The notes below the pieces were generated by a model. It made no database searches. It saw only the letters and a list, made by a program, of their open reading frames with translations, and had not been told where the DNA came from. Below, in pieces: positions 43,038 to 54,612 of a stretch of DNA of 64,000 nt (within the stretch, counting starts at the first letter, position 1; every line of letters begins with the position of its first letter). The translations under genes and the position numbers were made by a program. This DNA comes from Gracilaria domingensis (taxonomy: Eukaryota; Rhodophyta; Florideophyceae; Gracilariales; Gracilariaceae): the NCBI GenBank assembly GCA_022539475.1, contig VCMS01000234.1:1-64000 (forward strand), given 5' to 3'.

Positions 43038-46000
43038 ATGGCCACTACAGACGTGGACTCTGAGCACCTTAGTGTCTTGCGTCGCCCGTGGATACGGTTT
43101 AAGAACAGCCGGTACCCGGATAGAGTCCTGGTCATGGCGAAACGTAACTACAAAGTTTACGCCGACCTAGGTGTTTCCGACCAGTATATGGTTCGGCAGT
43201 TGTCCGTGCTCGATACAGGAGCTGGGCCAAACTTTTGGGTTGAGTCTATGATTCCGCCGCACTTGCTGTCTCGCGTTCGTGCGGCGGCGCATATTGATAT
43301 TGCGGATGCGAATAATTGGCCACTCTCTACAGTGGGAGTGATAGACCTGCTTGTCAGGCTTGGCCACTTCGTGGTGAAGCTCGATTTCTGGGTTTGCAAG
43401 CAGCTCGCTGCGCCGGTTATACTCGGATGTGACTTCTGTGACCGCTTCGTGGAATCAATTCGACCGCTGCGAAGAACCATCGAAATGGCGGATGGGACCA
43501 TTTTACCGATTGTTCGGCGTCCCCTTCGACGGGCTTTGAAGAAGCAAGTTCCCTCGCCTGCTGCGCAGGAGCCTGCCGCTGATGAACGGAAGTCTACAAA
43601 ACTCCGAGTTGCTCGGTCTATTTGCATCCCGCCCGAATCGCAGGTCTGGGTTACTGTAACATCTCCCCAATGTGGCTTACAAACGGTGAAACCGTTGCCT
43701 GCGTTGCAGGAGAAGCATCAGCTCGCCCTGGATAATGGGACTGTTTTCGTCGAACCCGAGAAGCCTTTTCAGGTGCTGGTTGCGAACTTCAGCCGTTTTC
43801 CTCAACGGTTAGTTGGGAGCCAAGTTATTGGATCATTGGTCCCGCACCCTGCGGCCATAGTGCCTTCTCAGGTTTCTATGGCCGAAGTTCTCGGAATCCT
43901 CGAAGCTGAGGAGGGGGAGGCGGAACGGAACAGTTCCGAACCGAATACTGGACCGAATAGTCTGTCGGGAAATGCTACGCCGACTTCGTAGGATTCGAAT
44001 AACCGCAGTCTGTCGAAGGAAGCAATGCCGACCTCGTCGGACAGTAACGATAAGGACCTGAGTGCTGCTGACACGAAGGATAAGGTAGTAAAGGAGCTCG
44101 AGTCTCTGGACTTCAGTCATGTTCCAGAGACTCACCGCGATAAATTGCGGCATATGCTCAAAGAGTTCAGGCCCATGTGGGATGGTTCCCTCCGGAAGAT
44201 TGGTATTACCGAACATCGGATTGATTTGCTACCGAATACTTGGCGCATTTCACAGCACCCTTACAGGGCAGGAGCGACAGCTCGGCAGGAAGAGAAAGCT
44301 CAAGTTGAGAAAATCCTCCGCGCTGGAGTTATCGAGCTGGCTCAGTCACCTTGGGCATCGCCGGTGGTGCTCGCGCCCAAAGCTGATGGGTCTTGGCGAT
44401 TTTGCATCAATTACCGCAAACTGAACGCGGCCACGGTCAAGAATGTATATCCTATCGCACGAATGGATGAATGCATCGATTCATTGGGCGACGCGAAAGT
44501 TTTCACCACCGTAGAGGCGAATTGGGGCTATTGGTAAGTTCTCGTGAGGGCTGAAGATCGTGACAAGACAGCCTTCGTTTGTCATGAAGTATTATACCGA
44601 TTCAATCGGATGCCCTTTTGGTTAACGAACGCGCCAGCCACATTTCAGAGAGTTGTGGATATTTTGCTCGCCCGCTTCAAGTGGAAGACTTCCCTGGTTT
44701 AACTGGATGACATCATTGTCTACTCCAGCAACCAGGACGAGCACTTGACCCACGCACGGGATGTGATGCGAGGCCTACGAGATGCAGGCATTACACTTAA
44801 GCTGAAGAAGTTCGAGTTCTTTACCGAAACCGTCAGGTATCTCGGTCATGTCATCCGTCCTGGACGGCTATCTATCGACGAAGCACATGTGAAGTGCCTC
44901 AAAGAGGCTAAGCATCCGCGGACGCAGACTGAAATCCGATCTTTTCTCGGCTTGTGTAATGTCTACCGGCGCTTTATACCGAACTTTGCGGATATCTCTG
45001 CACCTCTAAACGAGCTTCTTCGCAAGGGACAGCCAGTACAACTGGAAGCGTTTGACGACAGCACATCCGCGGCTTTCTCGTCGCTCGTGGACGCGGTGAC
45101 ATCGCCACCTGTTTTATCCCTACCTAGGGCTGGTTTTCCGTATACAATAGATACGGATGCGAGCGACTACCAAGTGAGCTGTGCCCTATTCCAGACCACC
45201 AAGGATGGCGAGCGATTGCCAATTGGGTATTGGTCAAGAAGCCTCAACGTTCACGACAGGAATTACTCGGTATCCGAGACAGAGTGCTTGGCAGTTGTCT
45301 GGGCATTACAGACACTGCGGCCCTATCTTATAGGAACTCGCTTCATTGTTCATACCGATCATTTGGCCCTACGCTGGCTACTCTCTATAGCCGAGCCATC
45401 TGGCCGCTTGATGCGGTGGATACTTCGCTTGTCCGAATTCGACTTTGAAATCCGCTACAAGAAAGGACTCCTGAACACTCAGGCTGATTCACTGTCCCGC
45501 TTGGAAACCGTGGCTGAAGCTGCGCCAGTCGATGACCTAGAAATACCGTGCTTCCTCGTGGAAGACGGCTCGAGCGATGCCGATGAAGATTCGGAAGAAT
45601 GAGACATCTACGATGCTGTTTTAGCCGTGTCAGACAGGCGCCCAAAACCGGGTTCTTTCGTACCGATCAAGCCGGAGAAACTCATCCGGGAGCAGCACAC
45701 GCACCGTTTTTGTACGGAGATTCGTAGCCGTCTGAGCGGCGTAGCACGACTCCCCTTCGTCGAGAACGACCAAGGATTCTTCATCCGAACTGTCTGGCGC
45801 AGGCCACAGATTGTGGTTCCTCACTCACTTCAGTCACGAGTACTGCATCTGTCGCACTATGTCAAGCTCTCAGCCCACCCTGGTGGCAGGAAGTTGTACT
45901 ACACCTTGAGAAAGGACTTCTATTGGCCAGCGATGGCTTTCGATGCGTATGTTACTGTTCGTGGATGTTCTGATTGCGCAAAGAACCGCGTTAAACTGCG

Positions 46001-46145
46001 GAAGTACTCCAAGAAGTTGGTACTTTTTCCTGCTAGGGCTCCACTGAAGTTCGTGGCTATTGACTTGCTCGGTGAGTTTATTCGCACCCGTCAGGGAAAC
46101 CCGTTTCTACTAGTGATCACCGATCGCTTTTCTAAGCTGTTATGA
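43038..46145 (+). pseudogene. pol: pol of the gypsy element: protease, RT, RNase H, integrase N-part
   Basis: One frame (phase of 43038) with nonsense codons at 43989 (TAG), 44535 (TAA), 44700 (TAA) and 45600 (TGA). Protease: LSVLDTGAGPNF with the catalytic Asp. RT: HPYRAGATARQEEKAQVEKI, SPWASPVVLAPKADGSWRFC and the fingers/palm; the stop at 44700 replaces the first residue of the catalytic Y-x-D-D box (now stop-LDDI). RNase H: PYTIDTDASDYQVSCALF ... SVSETECLAVVWAL. Integrase: an HPGGRKLYYTLRKDFYWPAM zinc-binding region and C-x2-C, then FVAIDLLGEF with the first catalytic Asp. The frame is lost near 46140 by an indel. Clearly non-functional. Confidence 0.88.
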
Positions 46146-46888
46146 AACAGGTTACCGCCAGTGCGGTCGCCAAAGCTTTCGTTACACACTGGGTTTTTGT
46201 CTACGGACCGCCTATTGATTTGTTATCGGATAATGGACCGCAGTTTGCGGCTAAGTTCTTTCAAGACGTCTGCCGCATCTTGCGGATCTAAAACTGGTTC
46301 ACGAGAACATATCATCCCCAGAGTAATGGGCAAGGTGAACGCTTTAACCGCACAATGCTCAATGCATTACGGACATTCGTTGCCGGGCATCCGTCGGAAT
46401 GGGATCAATACACCGATGCGGTGACATATGCCTACAATACGCAGGTTCATCGCACTACTCAGATCTCGCCGTTCGAGCTTGTGCTATCAGGCGTTCCACC
46501 GTCGGTGGTCATCGAGCCACAGCCAATTCTGGATAAGTTTCCCTCGCCCCGCCTACATAGGGACGCGTGGAAGAGCTGGCTCATGAACATCATTCCTACG
46601 GGTAAGCACAATATTTCTAAGGCACAGGCCGCCTACAAGCGAGATTTCGACGCAAGAGTGCGCAAACATGCTCCTCAGATTAGGGAAGGTAGCTATGTCT
46701 TCATACGAAAGGAATACTACAATCTCGATAAGGAGAAGCGCCACAAGCTTTCTCCTATCGCGGATGTTCCCTACCGGGTCCTTTCAGTTACCGACACTAC
46801 GGTTGTCCTTGACATCAAGGTAGAGTACGAGCGTTTTCCGCGGGATCGCGTAACGCCTGTGCCAACGCCTGCTTCTCAGAAAACGTAA
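46142..46888 (+). pseudogene. Integrase core and C-terminal part of the gypsy pol
   Basis: After the frame change the second catalytic Asp is in LLSDNGPQFAAKFF (about 46203-46250). TAA at 46289-46291 follows, then TYHPQSNGQGERFNR with the catalytic Glu. Next come NALRTFVAGHPSEWDQYTDA and the GPY/F-like region DVPYRVLSVTDTTVVLDI. The frame reaches TAA at 46886-46888, after which the same frame continues as the linker. Confidence 0.85.
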
Positions 46889-48427
46889 CCGGAAACGCCG
46901 GACACCGCTACGCCTAGTGTTGAACCAGCCGCTGAAGCAGAAGCGGGCACTTCATTGTCAATATTGCCCCATCCCAACCGCGGACTTGCTGATTTGCCGG
47001 ATAAGCCGGAATCCTACCAGTCAGTCTCTGCTGTCGCTCACGTACGCACGCGGATACTGGCCCCTCCGGGGATACTAACCACCGCCCCCGACGCTCCAAC
47101 TAAGAAGGGGGAGGAGTCAGATCGTTCTTCGTCGTTGTCACCATCGTCGACGGAATTGCCCTCCCAGGCCTCTGTCCCGCCGCAGCACGCGCTGACGCAG
47201 GAGAAACAGCCGGAGATCCGGAGCGAAGAGCCTGACCCGAAATTATCGCGGAAGCCTGAGGAGGAACGCAACACTTCGGTGGAGCACGAAGCCGGAAATC
47301 CGTAAGAACACCACGATGTAGCTGCTGCAGAAGCCGACGCTTGGCCCGCGGATAGCACTGTACGGCCGTCACAGACGGAAGGACAAGAACCTGCCCCAGC
47401 CGTGCAGCGTGAGATCGGCACGCCGGAAAAGAGTGTCGCAAACACCGCAACAGCCGCGTCGAATGCAGAGAATACACCCGTGCCGCAGTCGGAGCCCGCG
47501 AGCGGGGACGCAAATGCATCAAGGAAAGCCGAAAGTCCGGAAGGAAAATTAGTCGAAAGAGACCGTGCTGTTACGGCAGACCCGACTTCGGGAGATCTCA
47601 GTGAAGCATCGAGTGATGAAGCCGTTGAAAACACGGAGGAAACCGCCGATGTGGCGAGCCGATACGCCACAGTAAGTGGGAAGCAGCACAACGCTGCACA
47701 CGTGCGCACATTGCGCCAAGTGTCTGGCTTCGCCGGCGATCCGCCTCCAGTGGAGGAGAACAGCACACGAACAGGGCCAGTGCCTGCTGTAAGGCTTGCG
47801 GCCGCCGAAAACAGAAATTCCGAATTCGAATCGGCAGCGCACAGCCGTGCAACGGCGCAGGCCCCTTCACCAGCAGTGAGTGGCGAAACGCCGCCACGGC
47901 GCGCACAACAGCACCACTCGCTGGCGCACCGCAAGGCGGATCGTTCAACCTCACGACGGGAGATCCCGCCGGAACGCCGGAAGCTTGCTGTTCGAGAAGA
48001 CCAAAGCAAAGTCACAGCCCGACAACTCGGGAAGGAAAGGCAGAAACCTGGAAGCCTGAATGCCAGGAACACAAAATCGTCACCAGAACCCCCTGGCGTA
48101 CAGAACGCACTGCCGTCAGGACGGAAGCCGTTTGGCTGCGACGCCCACGACGCAAAAGCAATCAACGACGCCTCAAAAGAGGGCACGACAACCCAACCGC
48201 ACACTGAGCAGCGTGTCCTCGTCAGGGAGTACGTTATGGACCGTCTGATTAGTCACGGCTACGCCTCTGATGGAGAGCTATTGTATCGAGTCCGTTGGTA
48301 CGGCTGTCCTCCTTCGAAGGACACACATGAGCCTATCGAGCATTTGCCTCGCTCTAAGGTCCGACAGTACCACCGTCGCGCACGGAGACCGATACCAGCT
48401 ACGCTGGACAAAGCCCAAGTGGGTTGA
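46889..48427 (+). pseudogene. Long low-complexity linker and chromodomain of the gypsy element
   Basis: The integrase frame continues in phase past TAA at 46888 and 47305 for about 430 residues of Pro/Glu/Ala/Ser/Thr-rich sequence. It ends in a chromodomain at about 48215-48380: VREYVMDRLISHG, LLYRVRWYGCPPSKDTHEPI, EHLPRSKVRQY. Chromodomains of chromoviruses steer integration to marked chromatin. Normally the chromodomain follows the GPY/F module closely, so the long linker is unusual. The 388-residue minus-strand frame across 47038-48204 is a shadow of this biased sequence. Confidence 0.8.
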
Positions 48428-48429
48428 AT

Positions 48430-49167
48430 ACCCGCAATACGTGAGTTATGCCGTCTCAGACGGGATATGCCGCTTCACGTGGATGGAATTACATCATGAA
48501 AAACGTGCCGCTTTACGCGGATGCAACGACGTTGATACTAACAAGCCGCCCTAGGCGGACGCTACTGAAAAGCACCAACATGTTGCTCTATGCGGACGGT
48601 CTCTGTGTGAACAGACAAGCCGCGAAACGCGGAAGCCACTTACAGTGGAGAAGAAGATCAAGAAGAAAGAAGCCTAATAAGAAGGAGAAGAAGCCAGGAC
48701 ACTGGAAGGAAGACTACTAGTCTGAAGTTTTATCGCTACGGCCGCTTCGGCGGAGGTTACCCCTCTCTCGTGGGCCATTCGAAACAGCCTCGAACGAGGT
48801 ATTGCCCACTGAGAAGGGGGAGAACAAGAAGAAAAGTTTGAGCCAAGCCAGCAAGGCTGGAGAAGTTTACCTCTAACTACTGAGTCGCCCCTCATCATCG
48901 GGGTCTATTACGGACTACGGTAGCCGCCGACTGCGGAAGAGGTACAGACCGGAACGACAAGTTGGAAACTTGCATGCGTGCCGTCGAAGACGGAGGGGCG
49001 TTCGGTGTGTGGGACATCGGAAGGGGGCTCGAAATGGCAAGGTTGCCTATTGACACCGAAGGTGTTGGTGGTTCCGAACATTTCTAGGCAGACCCGTCTT
49101 GGGAGACTTCCTTATATACCTCCATCGTGAGGCGCATCGAGTCGACGGAGTCGGTGTCTCAGCCTGA
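48430..49167 (+). other. 3' untranslated region of the gypsy element with many small hairpins
   Basis: No credible frame. Many short GC stems with small loops occur, e.g. GCCGCCCTAGGCGGAC, CCGCGAAACGCGG, GGCCGCTTCGGCGG, and GCCGTCTCAGACGG. They could structure the genomic RNA (packaging or dimerisation); that role is an inference. Confidence 0.5.
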
Positions 49168-49178
49168 GAGGGGGGGGA
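49168..49178 (+). promoter_or_regulatory. Polypurine tract
   Basis: AGAGGGGGGGGA-type run of purines ending immediately before the TG of the 3' LTR at 49179; it primes plus-strand DNA synthesis in this class of elements. Confidence 0.85.
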
Positions 49179-50032
49179 TGTAGAGCAAAACGCCCTACAG
49201 ATGGATGCACCGAGGTGTTTTTCATAGTCTGTTGATCCGTTACCGGCTTCGACACCTCATGTTATGAGAGGCTACTGTAGTAATGGCCCTATCTTGGGGT
49301 ATGCCTAGGAAAGGTAGTGTTTCTGCACACCTGTGCTGAGTTGGCCCGATGCCAGGTGCGCTGTGGCAAGCCTGCTACGGTTTCACACGTGTAGGATGTT
49401 GGCCGGCAGCGCCGGATAGTTAGATATTTCTACTTGATATTTTCAAGTGCCCTATATAGGTGGCGGCACTTACCGCCACTGTACTGGAAGTAAACCTCAA
49501 GGAGGCTTCTGGCTCTGACTTTCTTTCCGCTTGTGAACGGTATTCGTCCCTAATCGGTCAAGCCACCACAATTCCGTGCTAGTCATCCGACCTCTACCAC
49601 TGAGGAGTTCTAGACCGTCGTTACGGGACCTCTTTTTGTTTCTTTGTTATTATTTCCGTCATACGGCTCTCGTTTCTCTGCCCTGTTACACAGGTTTTTG
49701 CCCACTAGTCTCGGGACTTATTCCCGTTTATCACGAGTCATTGCTCCGCAGTGCGGCTCGTTTGCTGATCACCTGTTGCCCCCTAACGTTAGGCTGGATA
49801 CCTCCACTCACTGTGGCTCGCCGGAACATCTGGATACCTGCGCCGATTCTTCCCCCTTTCCTCTGGCTGCACGATCAGATCGGGCCTCCTGGATTTACAC
49901 CCGGCATCGCGCTGGTCATATCAGAGGGTTCTGCTGCTGCATCTACCTCTGTAGAGAGCAGGATTCGAACACCCTCTCGGTGCGCTTTCCGCGACGCGGC
50001 TCTTGTTTGCCCATTCGTGGGATTGCACCACT
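49179..50032 (+). repeat. 3' LTR of the gypsy element
   Basis: It matches the 5' LTR along its length with scattered substitutions (for example CAGAGGGATG versus CAGATGGATG near the start). The last bases read GCACCACT rather than GCACTACA, placed by the ATATC duplication at 50033-50037. Confidence 0.9.
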
Positions 50033-50496
50033 ATATCTATTGTTCTTTCTAGAACTTGTTTACGGGAAGTAACAGTTGCAATGCGTCAAGTTTGGTCTCG
50101 ACGAAAGCTTCGTCGTCAGCTACTGTATGTTGAGTTAAGGTTACGATCTAATTCTATCTCAACGTTTCTTTTAAGATGTAGATTGGTGCGCAATATACAC
50201 TCGTGGTGCGTCATGTATGTTGAGATTGATTTCAGATCCTTACGAGATATAGGTTATCAACCTGAGATGTGTCCCATTTGTTTGATAATGGATATTTCTT
50301 CAACAATATGAACACATATGTGAAATCTGGCGTTGTGAAACGTTCTTTCCGTCGTAATTTGTGATATAACGAAGTAGAATCACTTTCTCTATATATATGT
50401 GAAAGCCAAACTGCAAGAGATTTTTCACATCACCGTTCAACCTCTGCTCAGTTTCAGAGTTGCAATCTTATTTTCGTCCTCCGTCGAAGACAAATC

Positions 50497-51310
50497 ATGC
50501 CTCTCAAGCGTCTAGTACCACGCTTTACCGAAAACTCAGAAGCGGTAAAACGTCTTCCAACAATGTTCCGAAATGGAGAGTTGACGAGCGAGGAGAATGC
50601 AACTGAAGTGTACCATATGGGTCCAATTTTTAAACTATTCAAGCTCCAAATATTTCGCTTACGGTTTAAAATAATTCGTGATGAAATAATGAACTTCTGT
50701 CGTACGTACTCCAACAGTTTTTGAGTAACGACATCCTTTTGTTGCCGACCATTCTACAGAGAATAATGTTTCCCAGGTTATACCAAGAAGAACGGAAGAC
50801 ATCGATACTGTTCCAGTTGTTACTGGTAGTAGTAAATGGAATACGGGAGAAATGGATCAAGCAGTGCTTGTCACTGAAGGAATAGAGAAGAACATTGTAG
50901 AAGACCCGAAGGAATTTAAACCCATTATACTAACGTCTCTCTGGGAACACAAGAAAACTACGGTACAATATCTTTCACTTGCCATTTTATTTCCTCCTAG
51001 TATCCAAGACGAATATCTGGTTTCTCGGGTTCTCAAAGATGGGACTGTGTTTAAACTCACTGTACAATGGCCGGATCCAATGGTCGATATGAGTATGTTG
51101 CACAAAAAGTGGCTTTCGAGGCAGTTTCAAGCAATGTTATCATACCATCCGATGACACTTGGCTTTAAAAGGTCTTTGAAATTGCTTCGCGAATCGGCAA
51201 ATGACCTAGTGTACTCCGTTTGCAAGATTTCTCCCTTTTATGGTAGAAACACATATTCCAAGAACAGAACTTCTGGACTTCTCAGATGGATCAAGCGTCT
51301 TCCCCGTTGA
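50497..51310 (+). pseudogene. Unknown TE-associated protein (family X, copy 2)
   Basis: The first frame, 50497-50724, starts MPLKRLVPRFTENSEAVKRL and stops. In another phase an acidic segment (SQVIPRRTEDIDTVPVVTGS) leads into 50852-51310. That frame has DPKEFKPIILTSLWEHKKTT, FKLTVQWPDPMVDMSMLHKK with W following, and FKRSLKLLRESANDLVYSVC. One frame change separates the two parts. The W-P-x-P-x2-D-x4-LHK-x-W motif recurs in the minus-strand remnant at 15568-15792. I do not know the family. With two decayed copies it is probably carried by a repeat element. Length about 260 residues if joined. Confidence 0.45.
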
Positions 51311-51805
51311 CTTGAAGGGTCTTGATGATTGGTATACAACGTCTGAAAACATTGTTCGCACTAAAGTTCTTTAAGAAGTTTAGAAAAATTGTTCTGGGTC
51401 TTTTGGTCGCTTTTATTGTGTGTTATCGTACATTTTGCGTTTACAAATAAATTCCTTCTTGTTGAATCGCTATTTCCATATAACATACTTTCTAGTTGCA
51501 GACTTTCGAATTCTATATATACGTTTCTTTTTTTATTACTTTTCCCGCATCCCCCAGTAGTCAATTTGATAACGTCTCGTGATGTATCAAATTATATTGC
51601 TCAATTGATGTTAAGTAGTTTTAAAATAAATGGCTGAACGAAGTAAAAGTTTGAAGAAACAAAGACTTCTAGAGTGCGAACTAATTTGCTTAAGTAAAAA
51701 GTATTTGTGCTCATAGAGAACGGATAGCTTTAAAATGAATGCATAAGAGCGCTTCTGAAGCCGATATAAACTCCTGACGTGTTTAGGCAGAAAAACATTT
51801 ATTAA
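51311..51805. other. AT-rich spacer, nothing seen
   Basis: Short frames only; no motif or repeat recognised between the family X pseudogene and copy B of the two-ORF unit. Confidence 0.4.
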
Positions 51806-52479
51806 TGTGGACGCCATTTTTCGTAACCAAACAGAACGGCGCGGGTGGTGACAAACCCAAGGAGAGCAACACAACAAAGGCCCGAGAGTACCAGCCTAAA
51901 CGGCGAAAAATAATACGGTAGCTGAGCGATAAACGCAACAGCCGAACAACAGAACTGAAGCCACACGGCCTGTCTCAATGTTCACGTCGAGACCAACAAT
52001 TGACGACAGAGACGCTATTAGATGCAACGCACGTCCCAAGTTCGGGGTAGAACGAAGGCGTCGGTACGATGAGAACCGTCGTAGTGTGCACACGAGCCCA
52101 AGGAGGGCAACACACTACAACTTTAGGAAGGGAAGGGGGGCGGGAGGTAGAGCCGCCCGTAGAGAGAAAGAAAAAATGGAAGGGAGAGAAGGTTGATGGA
52201 AGAGAAGCACAGACCGTGCTAAAGGGAGGTGGGGATGTCAAAGAAGAGGGTCGACGACGGAGATGGAAAGGGATGGGAGAGGGTTGGAGGGTCTTCGTGA
52301 CGGAAGAAGCGGTCTGCCCGAGTTAAGTGGGCTGCGAAGCCTCGAATTCGGGGGCTTATGTCTACAATTTTTGTGGTTTGCATACCCTAAGTTGTAACTT
52401 GCTCACCGTCTAGTCATAAATACCCTAGTGTTGCTCACCATCTATAGCATGTAGTGATGTCGACGTACGATCCTCTATT

Positions 52480-53136
52480 ATGTGTTTCGATGGTTGGCCG
52501 TTGGTGATCTGGTGCTTCAGTCATGTGGGGGAGTGTCTTGGGCATTGTCACATTGGGGTGTTAATTTGTTCGTCCGTGCTACCAGATGCCATCTTGAGGT
52601 CGCGGGCGAAGCTCTGTTCTTCTCCTCTTGTTCTGCAGCGGTGTATATCCTTGGCGGTTATTGTCAACTCTGAAGGTCCTGTTTGCTTTATGGTGACTCG
52701 CCTTGTTCATCAGGATTTAAGGACTCCGATCGAAGCCATGTCGTTGGTCACGCCAAACGTTGAAGCATCCGTTGCTAAAGCCGTCACTGTCGACCCCGAT
52801 TACCTCCGTCTGGCTGGCAGCTCTCCGATAGGTGACGAAGTTTCAGAGGTCATGGATCGCTTCTCGTCTTCATACGGGGCGGTTCCGGACATCACTTGGT
52901 CGCCAGTGCTAATGGGTGAATTTGAAGCAATACTGCGTGACGTCGCGGGAGGGGTCGTCTCCTTCGATTCCGTTGATAATGTGCTGGGCATCCTGGTCAG
53001 CCGTCTGCCAACTGTCTTTCCCCGGGGGGTGTTGCTGGGGTTGCGGGTGTCGTTCAGCGTGTCAGTCGGAATCCAGGTCCCCGAAGGTGACATCATGCGC
53101 TTGGTGAGGCTCCTTAAGTCTCGCATCATCGAATAG
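52480..53136 (+). CDS. Unknown protein ORF1 of repeat unit, copy B
   Basis: 218 residues from ATG 52480; the conserved part starts at Met87 (52738, MSLVTPNVEASVAKAV). It is collinear with copy A without gaps to the same C-terminus (PEGDIMRLVRLLKSRIIE). Upstream, VLQRCISL and VNSEGPV are also shared, so the longer start may be real here, whereas copy A lacks that ATG. No signal peptide, membrane helix or known domain seen. Only 5-10 bases separate the stop from the empty LTR target site. Confidence 0.5.
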   Translation: MCFDGWPLVIWCFSHVGECLGHCHIGVLICSSVLPDAILRSRAKLCSSPLVLQRCISLAVIVNSEGPVCFMVTRLVHQDLRTPIEAMSLVTPNVEASVAKAVTVDPDYLRLAGSSPIGDEVSEVMDRFSSSYGAVPDITWSPVLMGEFEAILRDVAGGVVSFDSVDNVLGILVSRLPTVFPRGVLLGLRVSFSVSVGIQVPEGDIMRLVRLLKSRIIE

Positions 53137-53322
53137 ATTGAATAGTCACTCCGTGTACTCGTTCATCCCTCGCCGGGGTGGTTCGGTAGACGAAGGCTTC
53201 GGGTATAGATGCGTTAAGGTGGCCTTCATTTGTGACGAGCTTCTCCTGAGACAGCATGCTAACGAGGTCCTGGGTTCGTCGTGGATAATGCCTACTTAAG
53301 GGCTTCTCGCTGGCTTTACTAT

Positions 53323-53760
53323 ATGAGTGACATATTGCTTGGACCAGTTTGGGCATCGCATCGGTCGTTCCAACTCACCATGAGTGACAAGAAGCTGACC
53401 GTAACCGAAAAAATCGCAGCGATGACGGACGACACTAGTCCTGCTGCCTCCAGTCCGGAACCACCACCACCGCCAGAGGAAAGTGTTTTGGATTTGGAAG
53501 CAGTCGAAACTGCCAACGAAGCCGATACCTCGAATCGAGATGAGGACGACTATGCTTCTAGAACGACCTCTAACAGTGGCTTATATGACGTCGAAGTGGA
53601 GCTTTCGATTGACACGATGATACGTGTGACTATGTTGCTTCACCGGTTGGCGAAAGGTACCGTCGAGGCGTCTGCAGAGTTACGCAAGTGCTTGCGCGAG
53701 GTCTCTTACAAGTATCTCCTTGGATTGTATTATGGGATCTCATTCGTACTTGCCGCTCGT
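53323..53760 (+). pseudogene. Unknown protein ORF2 of repeat unit, copy B, cut by a solo LTR
   Basis: Starts MSDILLGPVWASHRSFQL (53323) or at the conserved MSDKKLTVTEKIAAM (53380). It has the acidic head (DLEAVETANEADTSNRDEDD), then IDTMIRVTMLLHRLAKGTVE and LRKCLREVSYKYLLGLYYGI up to FVLAAR. The solo LTR begins at 53761, and the rest of the ORF (LLNDLDALLQ) lies beyond it near 54645-54675. Copy B keeps the Leu codon that is a stop in copy A, so each copy is broken in a different way. Confidence 0.6.
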
Positions 53761-54612
53761 TGTAGAGAAAAACGCCGTACAGATGGATGCACCGAGGTGT
53801 TTTTCATAGTCTGTTGATCCGTTACCGGCTTCGACACCTCATGCTATGAAAGGTTACCGTAGTAATGGCCCTATCTTGGGGTATGCCTAGGAAAGGTAGT
53901 GTTTCTGCACACCTGTGCTGAGTTGGCCCGATGCGGGGTGCGCCGTGGCAAGCCTGCCACGGTTTCACACGTGTAGGATGTTGGCCGGCAGCGCCGGATA
54001 GTTCGACATTTCTACTTGATATTTTCAAGTGCCCTATATAGGTGGCGGCACTTGCCGCCACTGCACTGGAAGTAAACCTCAAGGAGGCTTCTGGCTCTGA
54101 CTTTCTTGCGGCTTGTGAACGGTCTTTGTCCCTAATCGGTCAACCCGGCACAATTCCGTGCTAGTCATCCGACCTCTACCACTGAGGAGTTCTAGACCGT
54201 CGTTACAGTATTTTTTCTCTTGTTTTATTGTTATTATATCTGTCATCCGGTTTTCTCGCTCTGCGCGGTTAAACAGGTTTGACCCACATTGTCTGGGAAT
54301 ATTTCGCGATCTCTCCAGTCAGTGCACAGCTGCGCGGCTCGGTGGTTGCTCGTTTTGCCCAACACCGTTGGTTAGGATATCTCCACTGGCTGTGGCTCGC
54401 AGGAGCTACCAGGATTCCACGCCGTTTATACTTACCCCAACTCTGGCTGCACGTCCAGGACGGGGCTGCCCGGATTTACGCCCGGCCTGTGTGAGCCCTA
54501 CCGCGGGGTTCTACCATCGACCCTATCCCTATAGAAAGCGGGGCTGAAAAACCTTGTAGGTGCGCTTATCGCGACGCGGTCCTTGTTTGCGAACTCGTCG
54601 GATTGCAAAACA
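53761..54612 (+). mobile_element. Solo LTR of the 39910 gypsy family, TSD CTCGT
   Basis: 852 bp that match both LTRs of the gypsy element throughout, including the GAGGTG..TTTTTCATAGT start region and the CCCTATATAGG promoter word at about 54031. Flanked by CTCGT at 53756-53760 and 54613-54617. Its 3' third (54210-54600) is more diverged than the rest. It formed by recombination between two LTRs of a former insertion inside ORF2. Confidence 0.9.

Larger units (their letters stand above)
39910..50032 (+). mobile_element. Full-length, defective Ty3/gypsy chromodomain retrotransposon
   Basis: The element spans 10.1 kb and is flanked by the 5-bp duplication ATATC (39905-39909 and 50033-50037). 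In order it has LTR, primer-binding site, gag with zinc knuckle, protease, reverse transcriptase, RNase H, integrase, a long linker, a chromodomain, a hairpin-rich 3' region, a G-rich polypurine tract and LTR. The pol order RT before integrase defines Ty3/gypsy (Metaviridae type). Coding frames carry about nine stops or shifts, so this copy cannot make its own proteins. The two LTRs remain very alike, so it probably moved fairly recently using proteins supplied in trans, or the stops arose after insertion. Confidence 0.92.

Noticed and set aside
47038-48204. 388-codon open frame on the minus strand
   Set aside because: It lies opposite the biased Pro/Glu/Ala/Ser linker of the gypsy pol frame, which continues in phase to a chromodomain; antisense openness follows from codon bias.
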